A stretch of 56,425 bases of DNA, taken from contig JAQGOE010000326.1 in assembly GCA_028293725.1 (NCBI GenBank), forward strand, positions 1 through 56,425. Reading direction: 5' to 3'. Source of the stretch: Gammaproteobacteria bacterium (GTDB lineage Bacteria; Pseudomonadota; Gammaproteobacteria; Steroidobacterales; Steroidobacteraceae). The notes under the pieces are model-generated. The model saw nothing but the letters and a program-made list of their open reading frames with translations, was not told where the DNA came from and ran no database searches. Positions 25,214 to 34,539 of the stretch are shown here, piece after piece; the stretch's first letter is position 1, and each line of letters opens with the position of its first letter. Both the position numbers and the translations under genes were made by a program.

Positions 25214-27703
25214 GTGTGGCGCAACTACTTCGCCGCCGCACTACGCAATCTCCTGCGGAATCGCGCTTACGCCACGATCAACATCTGCGGGCTCGCGCTC
25301 GGGTTTGCGGCAGTCCTGCTGCTCGCCCTGTTTGTGCGGGATGAGTACAGCTTCGATCGGTTTTTTCCCGACCACGAGCGGGTTTACCGGGTCATGGAGA
25401 CCCTCCAACTTCCCGGGCAGGCCCCGGTGCGCGTCGCGGTTACCGCCGCGAACATCGCGTCGGCGATGAAGTTGGACTTTCCCGAGGTGGAAGCCGCGAC
25501 GCGGCTCTCGTACGCAGGAGTCGCGCTTCGCGAGGGCGATATCGAGGCCCCGGCCAACGCTTATTGGGTCGATCCGGACTTTTTCAGCGTACTGCCGATG
25601 AAAGTCATTGCGGGCACTCTCGACGGAGCACTGGGCAAACCGGACGGAATCGTGCTCACCCGGTCGCTGGCGCGCCGTTTTTTCGGTAGCGAGACTGTCG
25701 CCGGCAGGACGATCGAGATGGACCACAAGCACGTGATGCGCGTCACCGCGGTCATCGAGGATCTGCCATCCAACACGCACCTCAAATTCGAGGCGCTCCT
25801 GCCGGGAATTGCCAGCTTCTCACGGTTGAGCATTCTCGATGCCCCGGGGACGGTGGCACCTGGCAAACTGCCGCTGGAAGACACCTACTCCTATGTGAAG
25901 CTGCGGCCCGGCGCAACGGCGCAGGCCATAGTCGCCTCGATGCGCGGCTTTGCCAGGAGGCATGTGACCGGTGAGGTTTCCGGGGTGCCCATATCGAGCG
26001 TGTACACGTTCAGTCTCGTCCCGCTGACACACATTCATCTCAACGAGCGCAGCATCGGGGACATGAAGCCACCAGGAGACCCTCGCACCCTGCAGGCCAT
26101 GATCATGATCGCAGTACTCATCCTCATCGTGGCGGGAAGCAACTTTGTCAGCATGATGACCGCGCGGGCGGCGCGACGCGCAGTCGAGGTGGGGGTCCGC
26201 AAGTCCGTCGGCGCAACGCGGATGCAGATCATCATGCAGTTCTTCGGGGAGTCGCTGTTTTATGTGGCTCTCGCACTGGCGCTGGCGATGTTCGTCGTCG
26301 AGCTGGCGTTGCCGTCCCTCAATGGCTTCCTACAACGCGAGATCGCCTTCAATTACCTGCGCGACCCGCTACTGGGATTGTCCATCCTGGCCGCCTGGTT
26401 GATTACCGTGGTGGCCGCGAGTCTCTACCCGGCACTGGTCCTGTCGATGTTTCAGCCCAGCTCGGTGCTGAAGGGAGTCGTGGCCCTGCCGGGCGGGTCG
26501 GGACGTATGCGGCAGGCCCTGGTCGTTTTCCAATTCGGCACCCTCATTGCCTTGATTGTCGCGACCCTCACCATCCACCGGCAAACGCAGTACGCCATCG
26601 AGGATCGGCTGCGTCTGCCGACTGACCAAATCTTCTTGAGTGGTATGGGGTGTCCCGTGGCCTTCAGGGATGCCGTTGCGAATCTTCATGGCGTGCAGGC
26701 TGCGAGCTGTGTGTCGGCCGCGGCTCTGTCCTGGGGGCGCTTCGGAACCGTTTTCGCCGCACCCAGCGGCGCAAACATATCATTCCGGACCGCGCCCCTG
26801 GACCGTAGCTTTCTCGAGTTGTTTGCGGTCAAACCACTGGGCGGCCGGCTGTTCAGTGAGGATCGCGGTGAAGATAACCTGCTGCGGGACGACCCCGAGA
26901 GCCCGTCGAATCCCTCCGTTGTAATCAACGAGGCAGGCGCGCGAGCCTTGGGGTACGCCTCCCCGCAAGCCGCAGTGAACCAGTACGCGCGTTGGGCACG
27001 CATCGGCAGTGACGGGACCAATGTCACGCTCCGCGAGAGCGCGAGCTCGCAGATCATAGGCGTGATCCCGGACTTTTCGGTGGGCTCGGTCCGGGATGTG
27101 ATCGAGCCGACGGCCTACTACATCGACCCTTCCATGCTCGGCTCCATTGTCGTGAAATTCGACGGCGCCATGATTCCGGAAACGATGCGGGCGGTCAAAG
27201 CGCTGTGGGTACAGCTATATTCAACAAAACAGGGGCCGGCAACGCAACAGGCGCCCGCACCGTTTGATGGAGTTTTCCTCAACCAGTATGTGAATGACCT
27301 CTACGCCGACATCCAGAGGGAGTCGGCAATCTTTTCGGCCTTCGCGGGGGTTGCGGTAGCGATAGGGTCTCTGGGGCTGTTGGGTCTGGCGGTGTTCACC
27401 GCCGAGCGGCGCACCCGCGAGATCGGTTTACGCAAGGTGATGGGGGCCAGCCGGTGGGATATTCTGCGCTTTCTGGGCTGGCAGTTCGCGCGGCCGGTTC
27501 TGTGGGCCAACCTGATCGCGTGGCCGTTGGCTTACGGTTTCATGCATCACTGGCTGGATGGCTTTGCCTATCACGTCAACCTGAACCCACTGGTTTTTGT
27601 GGGGGCCAGCGCGCTGGCGCTCGTCATTGCGTTGTTGACAGTGTCGGGGCACGCGGTGCTCGTGGCTCGGGCTAGACCAACCGAGGCGTTACGGTACGAG
27701 TAG
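25214..27703 (+). CDS. MacB/FtsX-type ABC transporter permease (two FtsX domains)
   Basis: An 829-residue permease beginning at GTG 25214, with GGAGG just upstream inside the ATPase gene's last codons. Layout: helix 1 (ATINICGLALGFAAVLLLALFV), a periplasmic core domain (about 45-270), three helices of the first FtsX domain (IAVLILIVAGSNFVSMMTA; LALALAMFVVEL; GLSILAAWLITVVAASLYPAL), a second single helix and periplasmic domain (FQFGTLIALIVATLTI onward), and the last three FtsX helices with RTREIGLRKVMGAS. This 4+4 organisation matches the large permeases seen with BlaI/PadR regulators in soil bacteria. The exported substrate is unknown; candidates are antibiotics, peptides or lipids. Confidence 0.93.
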   Translation: MWRNYFAAALRNLLRNRAYATINICGLALGFAAVLLLALFVRDEYSFDRFFPDHERVYRVMETLQLPGQAPVRVAVTAANIASAMKLDFPEVEAATRLSYAGVALREGDIEAPANAYWVDPDFFSVLPMKVIAGTLDGALGKPDGIVLTRSLARRFFGSETVAGRTIEMDHKHVMRVTAVIEDLPSNTHLKFEALLPGIASFSRLSILDAPGTVAPGKLPLEDTYSYVKLRPGATAQAIVASMRGFARRHVTGEVSGVPISSVYTFSLVPLTHIHLNERSIGDMKPPGDPRTLQAMIMIAVLILIVAGSNFVSMMTARAARRAVEVGVRKSVGATRMQIIMQFFGESLFYVALALALAMFVVELALPSLNGFLQREIAFNYLRDPLLGLSILAAWLITVVAASLYPALVLSMFQPSSVLKGVVALPGGSGRMRQALVVFQFGTLIALIVATLTIHRQTQYAIEDRLRLPTDQIFLSGMGCPVAFRDAVANLHGVQAASCVSAAALSWGRFGTVFAAPSGANISFRTAPLDRSFLELFAVKPLGGRLFSEDRGEDNLLRDDPESPSNPSVVINEAGARALGYASPQAAVNQYARWARIGSDGTNVTLRESASSQIIGVIPDFSVGSVRDVIEPTAYYIDPSMLGSIVVKFDGAMIPETMRAVKALWVQLYSTKQGPATQQAPAPFDGVFLNQYVNDLYADIQRESAIFSAFAGVAVAIGSLGLLGLAVFTAERRTREIGLRKVMGASRWDILRFLGWQFARPVLWANLIAWPLAYGFMHHWLDGFAYHVNLNPLVFVGASALALVIALLTVSGHAVLVARARPTEALRYE

Positions 27704-27728
27704 AGGGGCGTGGGGTAAGAACGCGTGT

Positions 27729-28742
27729 CTATTTCTTCTTCTGGGTTGCCAGGTACGCGCGGGCGGCGTTCAACAGGGCCGTGTCGTCTTGAGCGGGCAT
27801 AGCGAAGTCGACATGTATTCCCGCTGACAGGGGTCGCTTGTCTTCGAGGAGTATTTCGCCTGTCGGTAGCACGACGCCTCGGTTTGCCCCCGGCGGGAAG
27901 ACCAGCGACGACACTGCCCCGTTGACGGCTGGCTTCTCTTCGCCAATCACGGCCGCATGACGGTAGGCCTGCAGTACCGCGGCGACCAACAGTGCGCCAC
28001 TGTCGGTGCGATTGTCGATCAACACGGCCACCGGGAGATTGGTAGGTTTGTGCCCGGTCGCCTCGGACTCGTATTTCGTCAGCGTGCCTTGCTTCGTGAT
28101 CGTCTGGAACAACGTCTGGCCGCTCTTGATGAAGAAACCAACCAGGCACGACGAGTCAGTCAACGGTCCACCTTCGTTGCCACGCAGATCGAGGACGAAC
28201 CCGCTGATGTCGTCGGCTGATTTGAGATCGAAATAACGTACGAAGTCGGCGCACGTGCGCCGGACGTTGGGGTCGGTCACATTCATGGTTGGGAGAGTCA
28301 CGATCCTCAGCGAGGCGACGTCGTGGGTTGCCGGCCCCCCGCTCGAGCCTGGCTCGAAATAGTCGGCCCCAATGGTTGTCAGGAATCGTGCGCCGTGACC
28401 CAGCGAGTTCACCACTCCGGTCATCGCGGCCTGCGCGAGGGAACTGGCGTCAGCGGGCGGTTCCGTCGCATCGATCGCCGCTATCGCGGCTGCCTTCAAG
28501 TCACGTACGTTTGGGGGGTAGTAGACGGTTTTTAGGATATAGCGGCTGAACGATGTGACGTGGTTCTCATCCGCGGGTGTCATGGCAGCGGCCGAGGCAG
28601 GTAGGCGCTCGTGAATATGCGCAACAATCCCGCTCGCCAGGTCATCACCTTCGTCAGCCCTGGCAACGCTCGATGCGGCCACGCCGCACAGAAGGCAAGC
28701 CATTGCGAAAGCCAGACGACGCCGAAAACCTGAACTGAACAC
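27729..28742 (-). CDS. Exported S41-family peptidase homologue, catalytic lysine not conserved
   Basis: A 337-residue protein starting at GTG 28740-28742 (GGGAG upstream) so that a signal peptide (FRRRLAFAMACLLCGVAASSVARA) is N-terminal. The S41 (tail-specific protease) domain shows ISGFVLDLRGNEGGPL and VLIDNRTDSGALLVAAVLQAY, with Ser248 at the nucleophile position. Where the family has GKG with the general-base Lys 25 residues later, this protein reads EKPAVNG, so the canonical Lys is absent (a Lys lies four residues earlier). The usual Glu after the Ser is also lost. No PDZ domain is visible. It may be a divergent or inactive periplasmic protease. Convergent with the efflux operon. Confidence 0.78.
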   Translation of the reverse strand: MFSSGFRRRLAFAMACLLCGVAASSVARADEGDDLASGIVAHIHERLPASAAAMTPADENHVTSFSRYILKTVYYPPNVRDLKAAAIAAIDATEPPADASSLAQAAMTGVVNSLGHGARFLTTIGADYFEPGSSGGPATHDVASLRIVTLPTMNVTDPNVRRTCADFVRYFDLKSADDISGFVLDLRGNEGGPLTDSSCLVGFFIKSGQTLFQTITKQGTLTKYESEATGHKPTNLPVAVLIDNRTDSGALLVAAVLQAYRHAAVIGEEKPAVNGAVSSLVFPPGANRGVVLPTGEILLEDKRPLSAGIHVDFAMPAQDDTALLNAARAYLATQKKK

Positions 28743-29059
28743 CTGACACTCCCGTGATTCGCGTTCCCGAAACTCAGCCGTTGATCTTATGACCAAAGGT
28801 CTGGCTTGGATTGAATACAAAGTCGGCGTGCGATTCTGTGACACAGGTGCAGGATCAAATTGAGCCGGCCGCGCAGCGGTGGCGAGGCGCCCAAAGTGCG
28901 AGGTTCTGGTGCAGATCCGGGCGTTTATCGCTTTAAATGCCCCGTAGTTGGACCGCCACAATGGTGCAGGCATGAGCGGAATGCGGCTATTGATGTGAGA
29001 TTTAAGCGATTTTCACCTGGGGGAATGTGAGTTCGGTGTAGAGGTTAGGCGTGGCAACA
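28743..29059. other. 317-bp region between yjbQ-like gene and S41 gene
   Basis: Both flanking genes are on the minus strand. The S41 reading frame stays open upstream to 28973, but that part is Arg/Thr-rich, lacks a ribosome-binding site and would bury the signal peptide, so I treat it as non-coding. It should hold the S41 promoter. I see no RNA gene, hairpin or repeat in it. Confidence 0.5.
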
Positions 29060-29467
29060 TCACCAAACGGTAGCGATGACGCGACGCTCGTGAGGGATTT
29101 TGCGGTGCTCCCAGAGGTAGAGGGCTTGCCAGGTGCCGAGGGCGAGCTCGCCGGCGACCACGGGGATGGAGAGGGAGTTTTGCGTCAGTACGGTACGGAT
29201 GTGCGAGGGCATGTCGTCGGGGCCTTCGGCGTCGTGTTCGTAGACTGGGTCGCCATCCGGGGCTAGGCGCGCGAAGAAGGTTTCTAAGTCCCGTCGTACG
29301 CTGGGGTCGGCGTTTTCGCCGAGTATGAGCGATGCGCTCGTGTGGACGAGGAAGACGTTGCACATTCCGTCCCGCACACCGGATTCCCGCACGAACGAGC
29401 CGGCCCGAGCGCTCAGGTCGGCAAAACCGCGGCCGCTCGTGCGAATCGACCATTCCTGGCGCTTCAT
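29060..29467 (-). CDS. YjbQ/UPF0047 family protein
   Basis: A 135-residue cytosolic protein of the YjbQ family, whose members have weak thiamine-phosphate synthase activity and no firm physiological role. Family signatures: CNVFLVHTSASLILGENADPSVRRDLETFF and the C-terminal SLSIPVVAGELALGTWQALYLWEHR, containing the conserved GxLxLGTWQ.I.L.E.R. His and Asn/Asp residues near the putative active site are intact. ATG 29467 is chosen because GAGGAG lies 7 nt upstream; an ATG at 29482 is possible and the 113-residue longer reading is a shadow of the cyanase start region. Divergent from cynS over 121 bp. Confidence 0.92.
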   Translation of the reverse strand: MKRQEWSIRTSGRGFADLSARAGSFVRESGVRDGMCNVFLVHTSASLILGENADPSVRRDLETFFARLAPDGDPVYEHDAEGPDDMPSHIRTVLTQNSLSIPVVAGELALGTWQALYLWEHRKIPHERRVIATVW

Positions 29468-29588
29468 TTTGCTGCTCCTCATTTTCGAAAGTGAACCGCC
29501 GGACAGCCGAGAGTAGCATTCGCAGTGTGGCGAGGAACACCCCTGAATCGATGGTGAGCAGGCAACGCCTGCGTAAATGGAGAAGCTC

Positions 29589-30071
29589 ATGAAACGTAGT
29601 GACCTGACCGAAAAAATTCTCGATATCAAGCGGGAGAAGGGCTGGACTTGGAAACACATCACTACCGAGATAGGCGGCATGTCGGAGGTGTTAGTCGTGG
29701 GGGCGCTGTTGGGCCAGATGAAGCTGACGAAGCCGTTGTGTGAAAAGGCTGCGCGGCTGTTCGGCCTCAGCGAGAGCGAGCAGCGGCTGCTGAATGAGAT
29801 ACCCATGCGCGGAACGCCGATGCCGCCGACCGATCCCCTCCTCTATCGATTCTTCGAGCTGGTCATGGTGAATGGTCCCGCGTGGAAGGCGCTCATCGAG
29901 GAGGAATTCGGGGACGGCATCATGTCGGCGATCGACTTCGATATGGAAATCGCGCGCGTGGCGAATCCCGCCGGTGACCGGGTGAAGCTTACGATGACCG
30001 GAAAGTTTCTTCCCTATCGGTACTATGGCGCCGCCGAAGGCCACGCGACCCTGGGTTATAAAGAGAAATAG
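29589..30071 (+). CDS. cynS: Cyanate hydratase (cyanase)
   Basis: A 160-residue enzyme that converts cyanate and bicarbonate to ammonia and CO2. The N-terminal helical DNA-binding-like domain (ILDIKREKGWTWKHITTEIGGMSEVLVVGALLGQMKL) is followed by the catalytic domain. The active-site residues match E. coli Arg96/Glu99/Ser122 as Arg87 and Glu90 (YRFFE) and Ser113 (GIMSAIDF). GGAG 6 nt upstream supports ATG 29589; an ATG 12 nt earlier is in frame. The C-terminus ends FLPYRYYGAAEG, several residues longer than in E. coli. No cyanate transporter or carbonic anhydrase is adjacent; a zinc-ribbon SDR follows by 12 bp. Confidence 0.96.
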   Translation: MKRSDLTEKILDIKREKGWTWKHITTEIGGMSEVLVVGALLGQMKLTKPLCEKAARLFGLSESEQRLLNEIPMRGTPMPPTDPLLYRFFELVMVNGPAWKALIEEEFGDGIMSAIDFDMEIARVANPAGDRVKLTMTGKFLPYRYYGAAEGHATLGYKEK

Positions 30072-30083
30072 GCTGCCATTAGG

Positions 30084-31607
30084 ATGACTGCTGATACGAC
30101 TCTAGCGGACGAGGATGTACGTACCTGTGTGCGCGTGCTACGCGCGATCGAGGCTGATCGGTCGCATCTCACGCGACTCACGCAAGAGCAGCGGCGCGAG
30201 CTTTTGACGCTTGCGGGGCTGGTCGCCAAACCCGAGCGGCATGATCTTGTAAAGATGGCGAAAGCGTTTCGGCGCGCCGAGCGTGAAGCGGCGAAGGAAC
30301 GTGACAGGAAGGTCATCGAGCAAACAGGGCTCCGCGTCCAGCGGCGCTCCGAAGTATATGCACCCCTCTGGCTCGAGCCACCGAAACCGGAGGACCTGGG
30401 CGATCGCCCTGAGCTCCACCAGGAGCGCTCCTGCTACGTCTGCAAGAAGCCGTTCGCAAAGGTGCACCGCTACTACGACTCGATGTGTGATGAATGCGGT
30501 GACTTCAATTATGCCAAGCGGGAGCAGACCGCCGATTTGAGCGGCCACTACGCACTCGTCACAGGCGCCCGGGTCAAGATCGGCTTTCAGGCATCGCTCA
30601 AACTCCTGCGTGCGGGCGCGCACGTCGTCGTCACCACGCGATTTCCTGTCGATGCGGCTGAAAGGTACTCGAAAGAGCCAGATTTTCCGGCGTTTCGTGA
30701 GCGTCTTCAGATCCATGGGCTCGATCTCAGGCATACGCCCAGCGTTGAATTGTTCACTCGATTTATTGTCGAGAGGCTACCCCGGCTCGACTACATATTG
30801 AATAACGCGTGCCAGACGGTGCGTCGACCCGCCGGTTTCTTTCAACATCTCCTTGCCAGAGAGGCAGAATCTCTAGTGTCACTTCCGCAGGCCCTGCGGG
30901 GTCCGCTTGCGAGTCACGACGAATTGCGGCGGAGTCTGGAGGGAGCGCAGGCGCAAGGCGTTGGCGCGCTCGTGGCCGCGACAGCCCGGGGACACGGCGA
31001 GGGACTTCTGCACAGCGCTGAGCTGTCGCAGCGGCGCTATCTCGATGAAGATTTTCGCGACGGCGAGGCGCTATTCCCGACTGATCGTTACGACGAGGAT
31101 CGGCAGCAGGTCGACTTGCGTGAGATCAACAGCTGGCGGCTGCGCATGCATGAGGTCGAGACACCGGAGCTTCTGGAGGTGCAACTCGTGAACGCGATTG
31201 CGCCTTACATTCTGAACGCTCGCCTGAAGCCGCTCATGGTAGGCACCGCGGGGGCTCACAAGCATATCGTCAACGTCAGCGCGATGGAGGGACAGTTCTA
31301 CCGGGCGACCAAGACCGACAAGCACCCGCATACCAACATGGCCAAAGCGGCGCTCAACATGATGACGCGGACGAGCGCCCCTGACTACGTGAAGGACGGT
31401 ATTCATATGAATGCCGTGGACACAGGGTGGGTGACGGATGAGGACCCTGCTGTCCATGCGGCCCGGAAGGCGGAGGAAGGGTTCTCGCCGCCGCTGGACA
31501 TCATCGACGGTGCCGCGCGGATCGTCGACCCGATTTTTGTGGGCCGACTCACCGGAATGCATGTGTGGGGGCAGTTTCTGAAAGATTATAAATCGGCGCC
31601 CTGGTAG
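30084..31607 (+). CDS. Zinc-ribbon / short-chain dehydrogenase fusion protein with atypical active site
   Basis: A 507-residue protein. Residues 1-100 are helical and charged with no family I can name. Residues about 117-145 hold two CxxC pairs (CYVCKKPF and CDECGDFN), a zinc ribbon. From about residue 155 there is an SDR Rossmann domain: YALVTGARVKIGF (nucleotide-binding loop), LDYILNNACQT (the NNAG-like motif) and HIVNVSAMEG (catalytic Ser). At the YxxxK motif it reads T-N-M-A-K followed by AALNMM, so the catalytic Tyr is Thr. An insertion of about 90 residues after NNACQT is also unusual. The substrate is unknown. It probably forms an operon with cynS. Confidence 0.82.
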   Translation: MTADTTLADEDVRTCVRVLRAIEADRSHLTRLTQEQRRELLTLAGLVAKPERHDLVKMAKAFRRAEREAAKERDRKVIEQTGLRVQRRSEVYAPLWLEPPKPEDLGDRPELHQERSCYVCKKPFAKVHRYYDSMCDECGDFNYAKREQTADLSGHYALVTGARVKIGFQASLKLLRAGAHVVVTTRFPVDAAERYSKEPDFPAFRERLQIHGLDLRHTPSVELFTRFIVERLPRLDYILNNACQTVRRPAGFFQHLLAREAESLVSLPQALRGPLASHDELRRSLEGAQAQGVGALVAATARGHGEGLLHSAELSQRRYLDEDFRDGEALFPTDRYDEDRQQVDLREINSWRLRMHEVETPELLEVQLVNAIAPYILNARLKPLMVGTAGAHKHIVNVSAMEGQFYRATKTDKHPHTNMAKAALNMMTRTSAPDYVKDGIHMNAVDTGWVTDEDPAVHAARKAEEGFSPPLDIIDGAARIVDPIFVGRLTGMHVWGQFLKDYKSAPW

Positions 31608-31610
31608 AGG

Positions 31611-33185
31611 TCAGAAGCGCAGCACCTTCACGTAGCGTACGTGTGACAACTCCCGCAGCGCCTGCTGGACGCTTTCCGGAACTACCTGGTCCACGCCCAC
31701 GATAGCGATAGCATCGCGCCCTTCCGACTGCCGCCCCAGGTGAAAGGTCGCGATGTTGATATTGGCCTCGCCCAACATCGTGCCGAGTGCGCCGATGAAG
31801 CCTGGCTTGTCCTGGTTGTTGATGAAGAGCATCACCGGATGGAACTCCGCCTCCAGGGGCATTCCCTTCACTTCCACGATCTTCGCGGACCCGGCGTTCA
31901 CTACACCCGCCAAAGTACGCCAGCTGCCGCCGGTAAGGACTCTGATCCGGATCAGCGACCCGTAGATGGGGGATGTTTCCCGTTTCGACTCTGTGAGCGG
32001 GGTGCCCTTCTGCCTGAGCACGTCCGGGGCGGACACCATGTTCACGTCAGGCATCAACGGCCGCATGAGCGAAGCCAGCGCGATCGCGGTGAGGGGCCGC
32101 GTGTTCAGATGTGCGACGTCACCCTCATATTCGATCTCCACCGCCTCGAGGCCGTCGTCGGCGACCTGGCCGGCGAAAGAGCCGAGTTTCTCGATGAGCG
32201 CACTGAAGGGCTTCAGACGAGGCGCTTCCTCGGCAGTGATCGACGCCATGTTGAGTGCGTTGGTCACGGCGCCTGACAACAGGAAGTCCGACATCTGCTC
32301 GGCAACCTGAAGGGCCACGTTTTCCTGCGCTTCGTTCGTGCTGGCCCCGAGGTGCGGAGTAGCCACGAAATTGGGCGCGCCGAACAGGACATTTTCCTTG
32401 GCAGGCTCCGTGATGAATACATCGAAGCCCGCCGCGGCGACCTGCCCATTTTCCAGCGCAGCGCGCAGTGCTGCCTCATCGACGAGGCCACCACGCGCGG
32501 CGTTTACGATGATGACGCCTTTCCTGGTCTTCGCGATAGCCTCAGCGGACAGGATGTTGCGCGTCTTGTCGGTCAGCGGCGTATGCAGCGAGATGACATC
32601 GGAGCGTGCCAGGAGATCCTCCAACTCCACTTTCTCAACCCCGATCTTCACCGCACGCTCGGCAGACAGGAACGGGTCGTAGGCGATGACCTTCATTTTG
32701 AGTGCCAACGCGCGCTCGGCCACCAGGGCCCCGATGTTGCCGCAACCGATCAATCCCAGGGTCTTGGCATACAACTCCACCCCCATGAAGCGGTTCTTTT
32801 CCCATTTCCCGGCTTGGGTGGAGACATCTGCCGCGCCGATCTGGCGCGCTGCGGCAAACAACAGTGCGATAGCGTGCTCGGCGGTCGTGATCGAATTGCC
32901 GAACGGCGTATTCATGACCACGATGCCGCGCGCGGTGGCCGCCGGAATGTCGATGTTATCCACACCGATGCCGGCGCGACCGATCACCTTGAGATTGCGG
33001 GCAGCGGCGATGACGTCCTTGTCGGCCTTGGTGGCCGAGCGTACCGCCAGGCCATCATAGGCCGGGATGATTTTCAACAAGTCCGGCTTCTTCAGCCCGA
33101 CGTTGACGTCAACTTCGAGGCCACGGCTGCGAAAGATATCGAGCGCTCTGGGGCTCAGCTCATCGGCAATGAGAATTTTAGGCAT
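31611..33185 (-). CDS. serA: D-3-phosphoglycerate dehydrogenase
   Basis: A 524-residue enzyme for the first step of serine synthesis, oxidising 3-phosphoglycerate with NAD+. It is the long, type I form: substrate- and nucleotide-binding domains (GLIGCGNIGALVAERA) with catalytic Arg231 (NAARGG), Glu260 (FITEP) and His278 (PHLGAST), then an ASB-like intervening domain (about 320-450) and a C-terminal ACT domain (PGFIGALGTMLGEANINIATF) for serine feedback. Length and residues match the Mycobacterium tuberculosis type. It follows serC by 10 bp, forming a serC-serA operon; its stop is 3 bp from the stop of the convergent SDR gene. Confidence 0.98.
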   Translation of the reverse strand: MPKILIADELSPRALDIFRSRGLEVDVNVGLKKPDLLKIIPAYDGLAVRSATKADKDVIAAARNLKVIGRAGIGVDNIDIPAATARGIVVMNTPFGNSITTAEHAIALLFAAARQIGAADVSTQAGKWEKNRFMGVELYAKTLGLIGCGNIGALVAERALALKMKVIAYDPFLSAERAVKIGVEKVELEDLLARSDVISLHTPLTDKTRNILSAEAIAKTRKGVIIVNAARGGLVDEAALRAALENGQVAAAGFDVFITEPAKENVLFGAPNFVATPHLGASTNEAQENVALQVAEQMSDFLLSGAVTNALNMASITAEEAPRLKPFSALIEKLGSFAGQVADDGLEAVEIEYEGDVAHLNTRPLTAIALASLMRPLMPDVNMVSAPDVLRQKGTPLTESKRETSPIYGSLIRIRVLTGGSWRTLAGVVNAGSAKIVEVKGMPLEAEFHPVMLFINNQDKPGFIGALGTMLGEANINIATFHLGRQSEGRDAIAIVGVDQVVPESVQQALRELSHVRYVKVLRF

Positions 33186-33195
33186 GAGGACATCC

Positions 33196-34374
33196 TTATC
33201 CGGCTGTCTGCAACGGCGCCACGCAGGTGGCGAAGGCCCATTCGAGCCAGGGTGTCAGGGCTTGCAGGTCGCTCTGCTCCACGGTAGCTCCACACCAGAT
33301 GCGCAACCCCGGCGGTGCCGACCGATAGGACGCCGCATCGAGCGCGACACCCTCCTTCTCCAGGACCGCGGCCAGATTCTTGGCAAATTCCGCCTGGGCG
33401 GCCTCGGGCAACGAGCTCACGCGCTCGTCGACCACTTTCAAGCAAACACCGGTGTTGCTGCGAGTCGCGACCACAGGAGCCAGGAACTCCACCCAGGGCG
33501 TCCGGGCGACCCAGTCCGCGAGGACTTTGGCGTTGGCATTGGCGCGGGCCTGGAGCGCTGGCAGTCCGCCGATTCCCTGCGCCCATTTCAAGGCGTCCAG
33601 ATAGTCCTCGGTAGCCAGTAGCGACGGCGTGTTGATGGTCGCACCCTCGAACAATTCCTGATCGAGTTTGCCCTTCTTGGTCATACGGAAAATCTTCGGC
33701 AGCGGCCGCGGCGGCGTGTAGCTTTCCAGGCGAGCCACCGCGCGGGGCGAGAGAATCAACATACCGTGAGCCGCTTCGCCACCCAGGACCTTCTGCCACG
33801 AGTAGGTGACTACGTCGCACTTCGACCACTCGATCGGCTGTGCGAATGCGCCGCTGGTGGCATCGTTGATGGCGAGACCTTCGCGGTCCGCGGGAATCCA
33901 GTCGAAATTGGGGATCTTCGCGCCGGAAGTCGTGCCATTCTGTGTGAACACGATGTCGGCATTTTTGCGCGCCAGCGACAGGTCCGGCAGCGTGCCGTAG
34001 GGACGGCCGACATGAATACGGCAATCTTCGAGCTTCAATTGCTCGGCCGCATCGGTCACCCACTCTTCGCCGAAGCTTTCCCAGGCAAAGATGTCGACCG
34101 GGCGCGCGCCCAGCACCGACCACAACACCATTTCGACCGCGCCGGTGTCGGATGCGGGAACAATGGCGATCTTGAAATCCGCCGGCACACCTAACAGGAT
34201 GCGGGTGAGATCAATGGCTTCTTTGAGTTTGGCTTTTCCGGGTTTCGAGCGGTGTGAGCGCCCTAGCAAAGCACCGTTGAGTGCTTGCAGACTCCAGCCC
34301 GGACGCTTTTTGGTCGGACCCGAAGAGAATCGAGGATCGGCCGGACGGGTGCCCGGCATCGGAACGCGTGTCAT
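33196..34374 (-). CDS. serC: Phosphoserine aminotransferase
   Basis: A 392-residue PLP enzyme converting 3-phosphohydroxypyruvate and glutamate to phosphoserine and 2-oxoglutarate. The PLP lysine is Lys195 in TYSWQKVLGGE; other conserved blocks are RFSSGPTKKRPGWS, LLGRSHRSKPGKAKLKE, FTQNGTTSGAKIPN, INDATSGAF and EGATINTPSLLATEDYLDAL. This is the alphaproteobacterial/actinobacterial subtype (about 390 residues) rather than the short E. coli subtype. GGGAG precedes the ATG. First gene of serC-serA. Confidence 0.96.
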   Translation of the reverse strand: MTRVPMPGTRPADPRFSSGPTKKRPGWSLQALNGALLGRSHRSKPGKAKLKEAIDLTRILLGVPADFKIAIVPASDTGAVEMVLWSVLGARPVDIFAWESFGEEWVTDAAEQLKLEDCRIHVGRPYGTLPDLSLARKNADIVFTQNGTTSGAKIPNFDWIPADREGLAINDATSGAFAQPIEWSKCDVVTYSWQKVLGGEAAHGMLILSPRAVARLESYTPPRPLPKIFRMTKKGKLDQELFEGATINTPSLLATEDYLDALKWAQGIGGLPALQARANANAKVLADWVARTPWVEFLAPVVATRSNTGVCLKVVDERVSSLPEAAQAEFAKNLAAVLEKEGVALDAASYRSAPPGLRIWCGATVEQSDLQALTPWLEWAFATCVAPLQTAG

Positions 34375-34539
34375 CAGTTTGTACTCCCATCCTTACAGAT
34401 GAGCGTCCGCCGTTGGGAGCGGATGGCCCGTCGCGAAGGATAGAGATCCCTCGCGGGGTGTCAACTGGTTTGTTACCCGGAATGTGAAATCGGTCTAATG
34501 CACTTTTTTGTTATGAGCTCAGAACGGGATGGCCGAATG

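Noticed and set aside
28743..28973. N-terminal extension of the S41 gene
   Set aside because: In frame and open, but it would bury the signal peptide; the GTG at 28742 has a good GGGAG site.
32352..33287. 311-codon plus-strand frame
   Set aside because: Antisense of serA; no ribosome-binding site and no domain.
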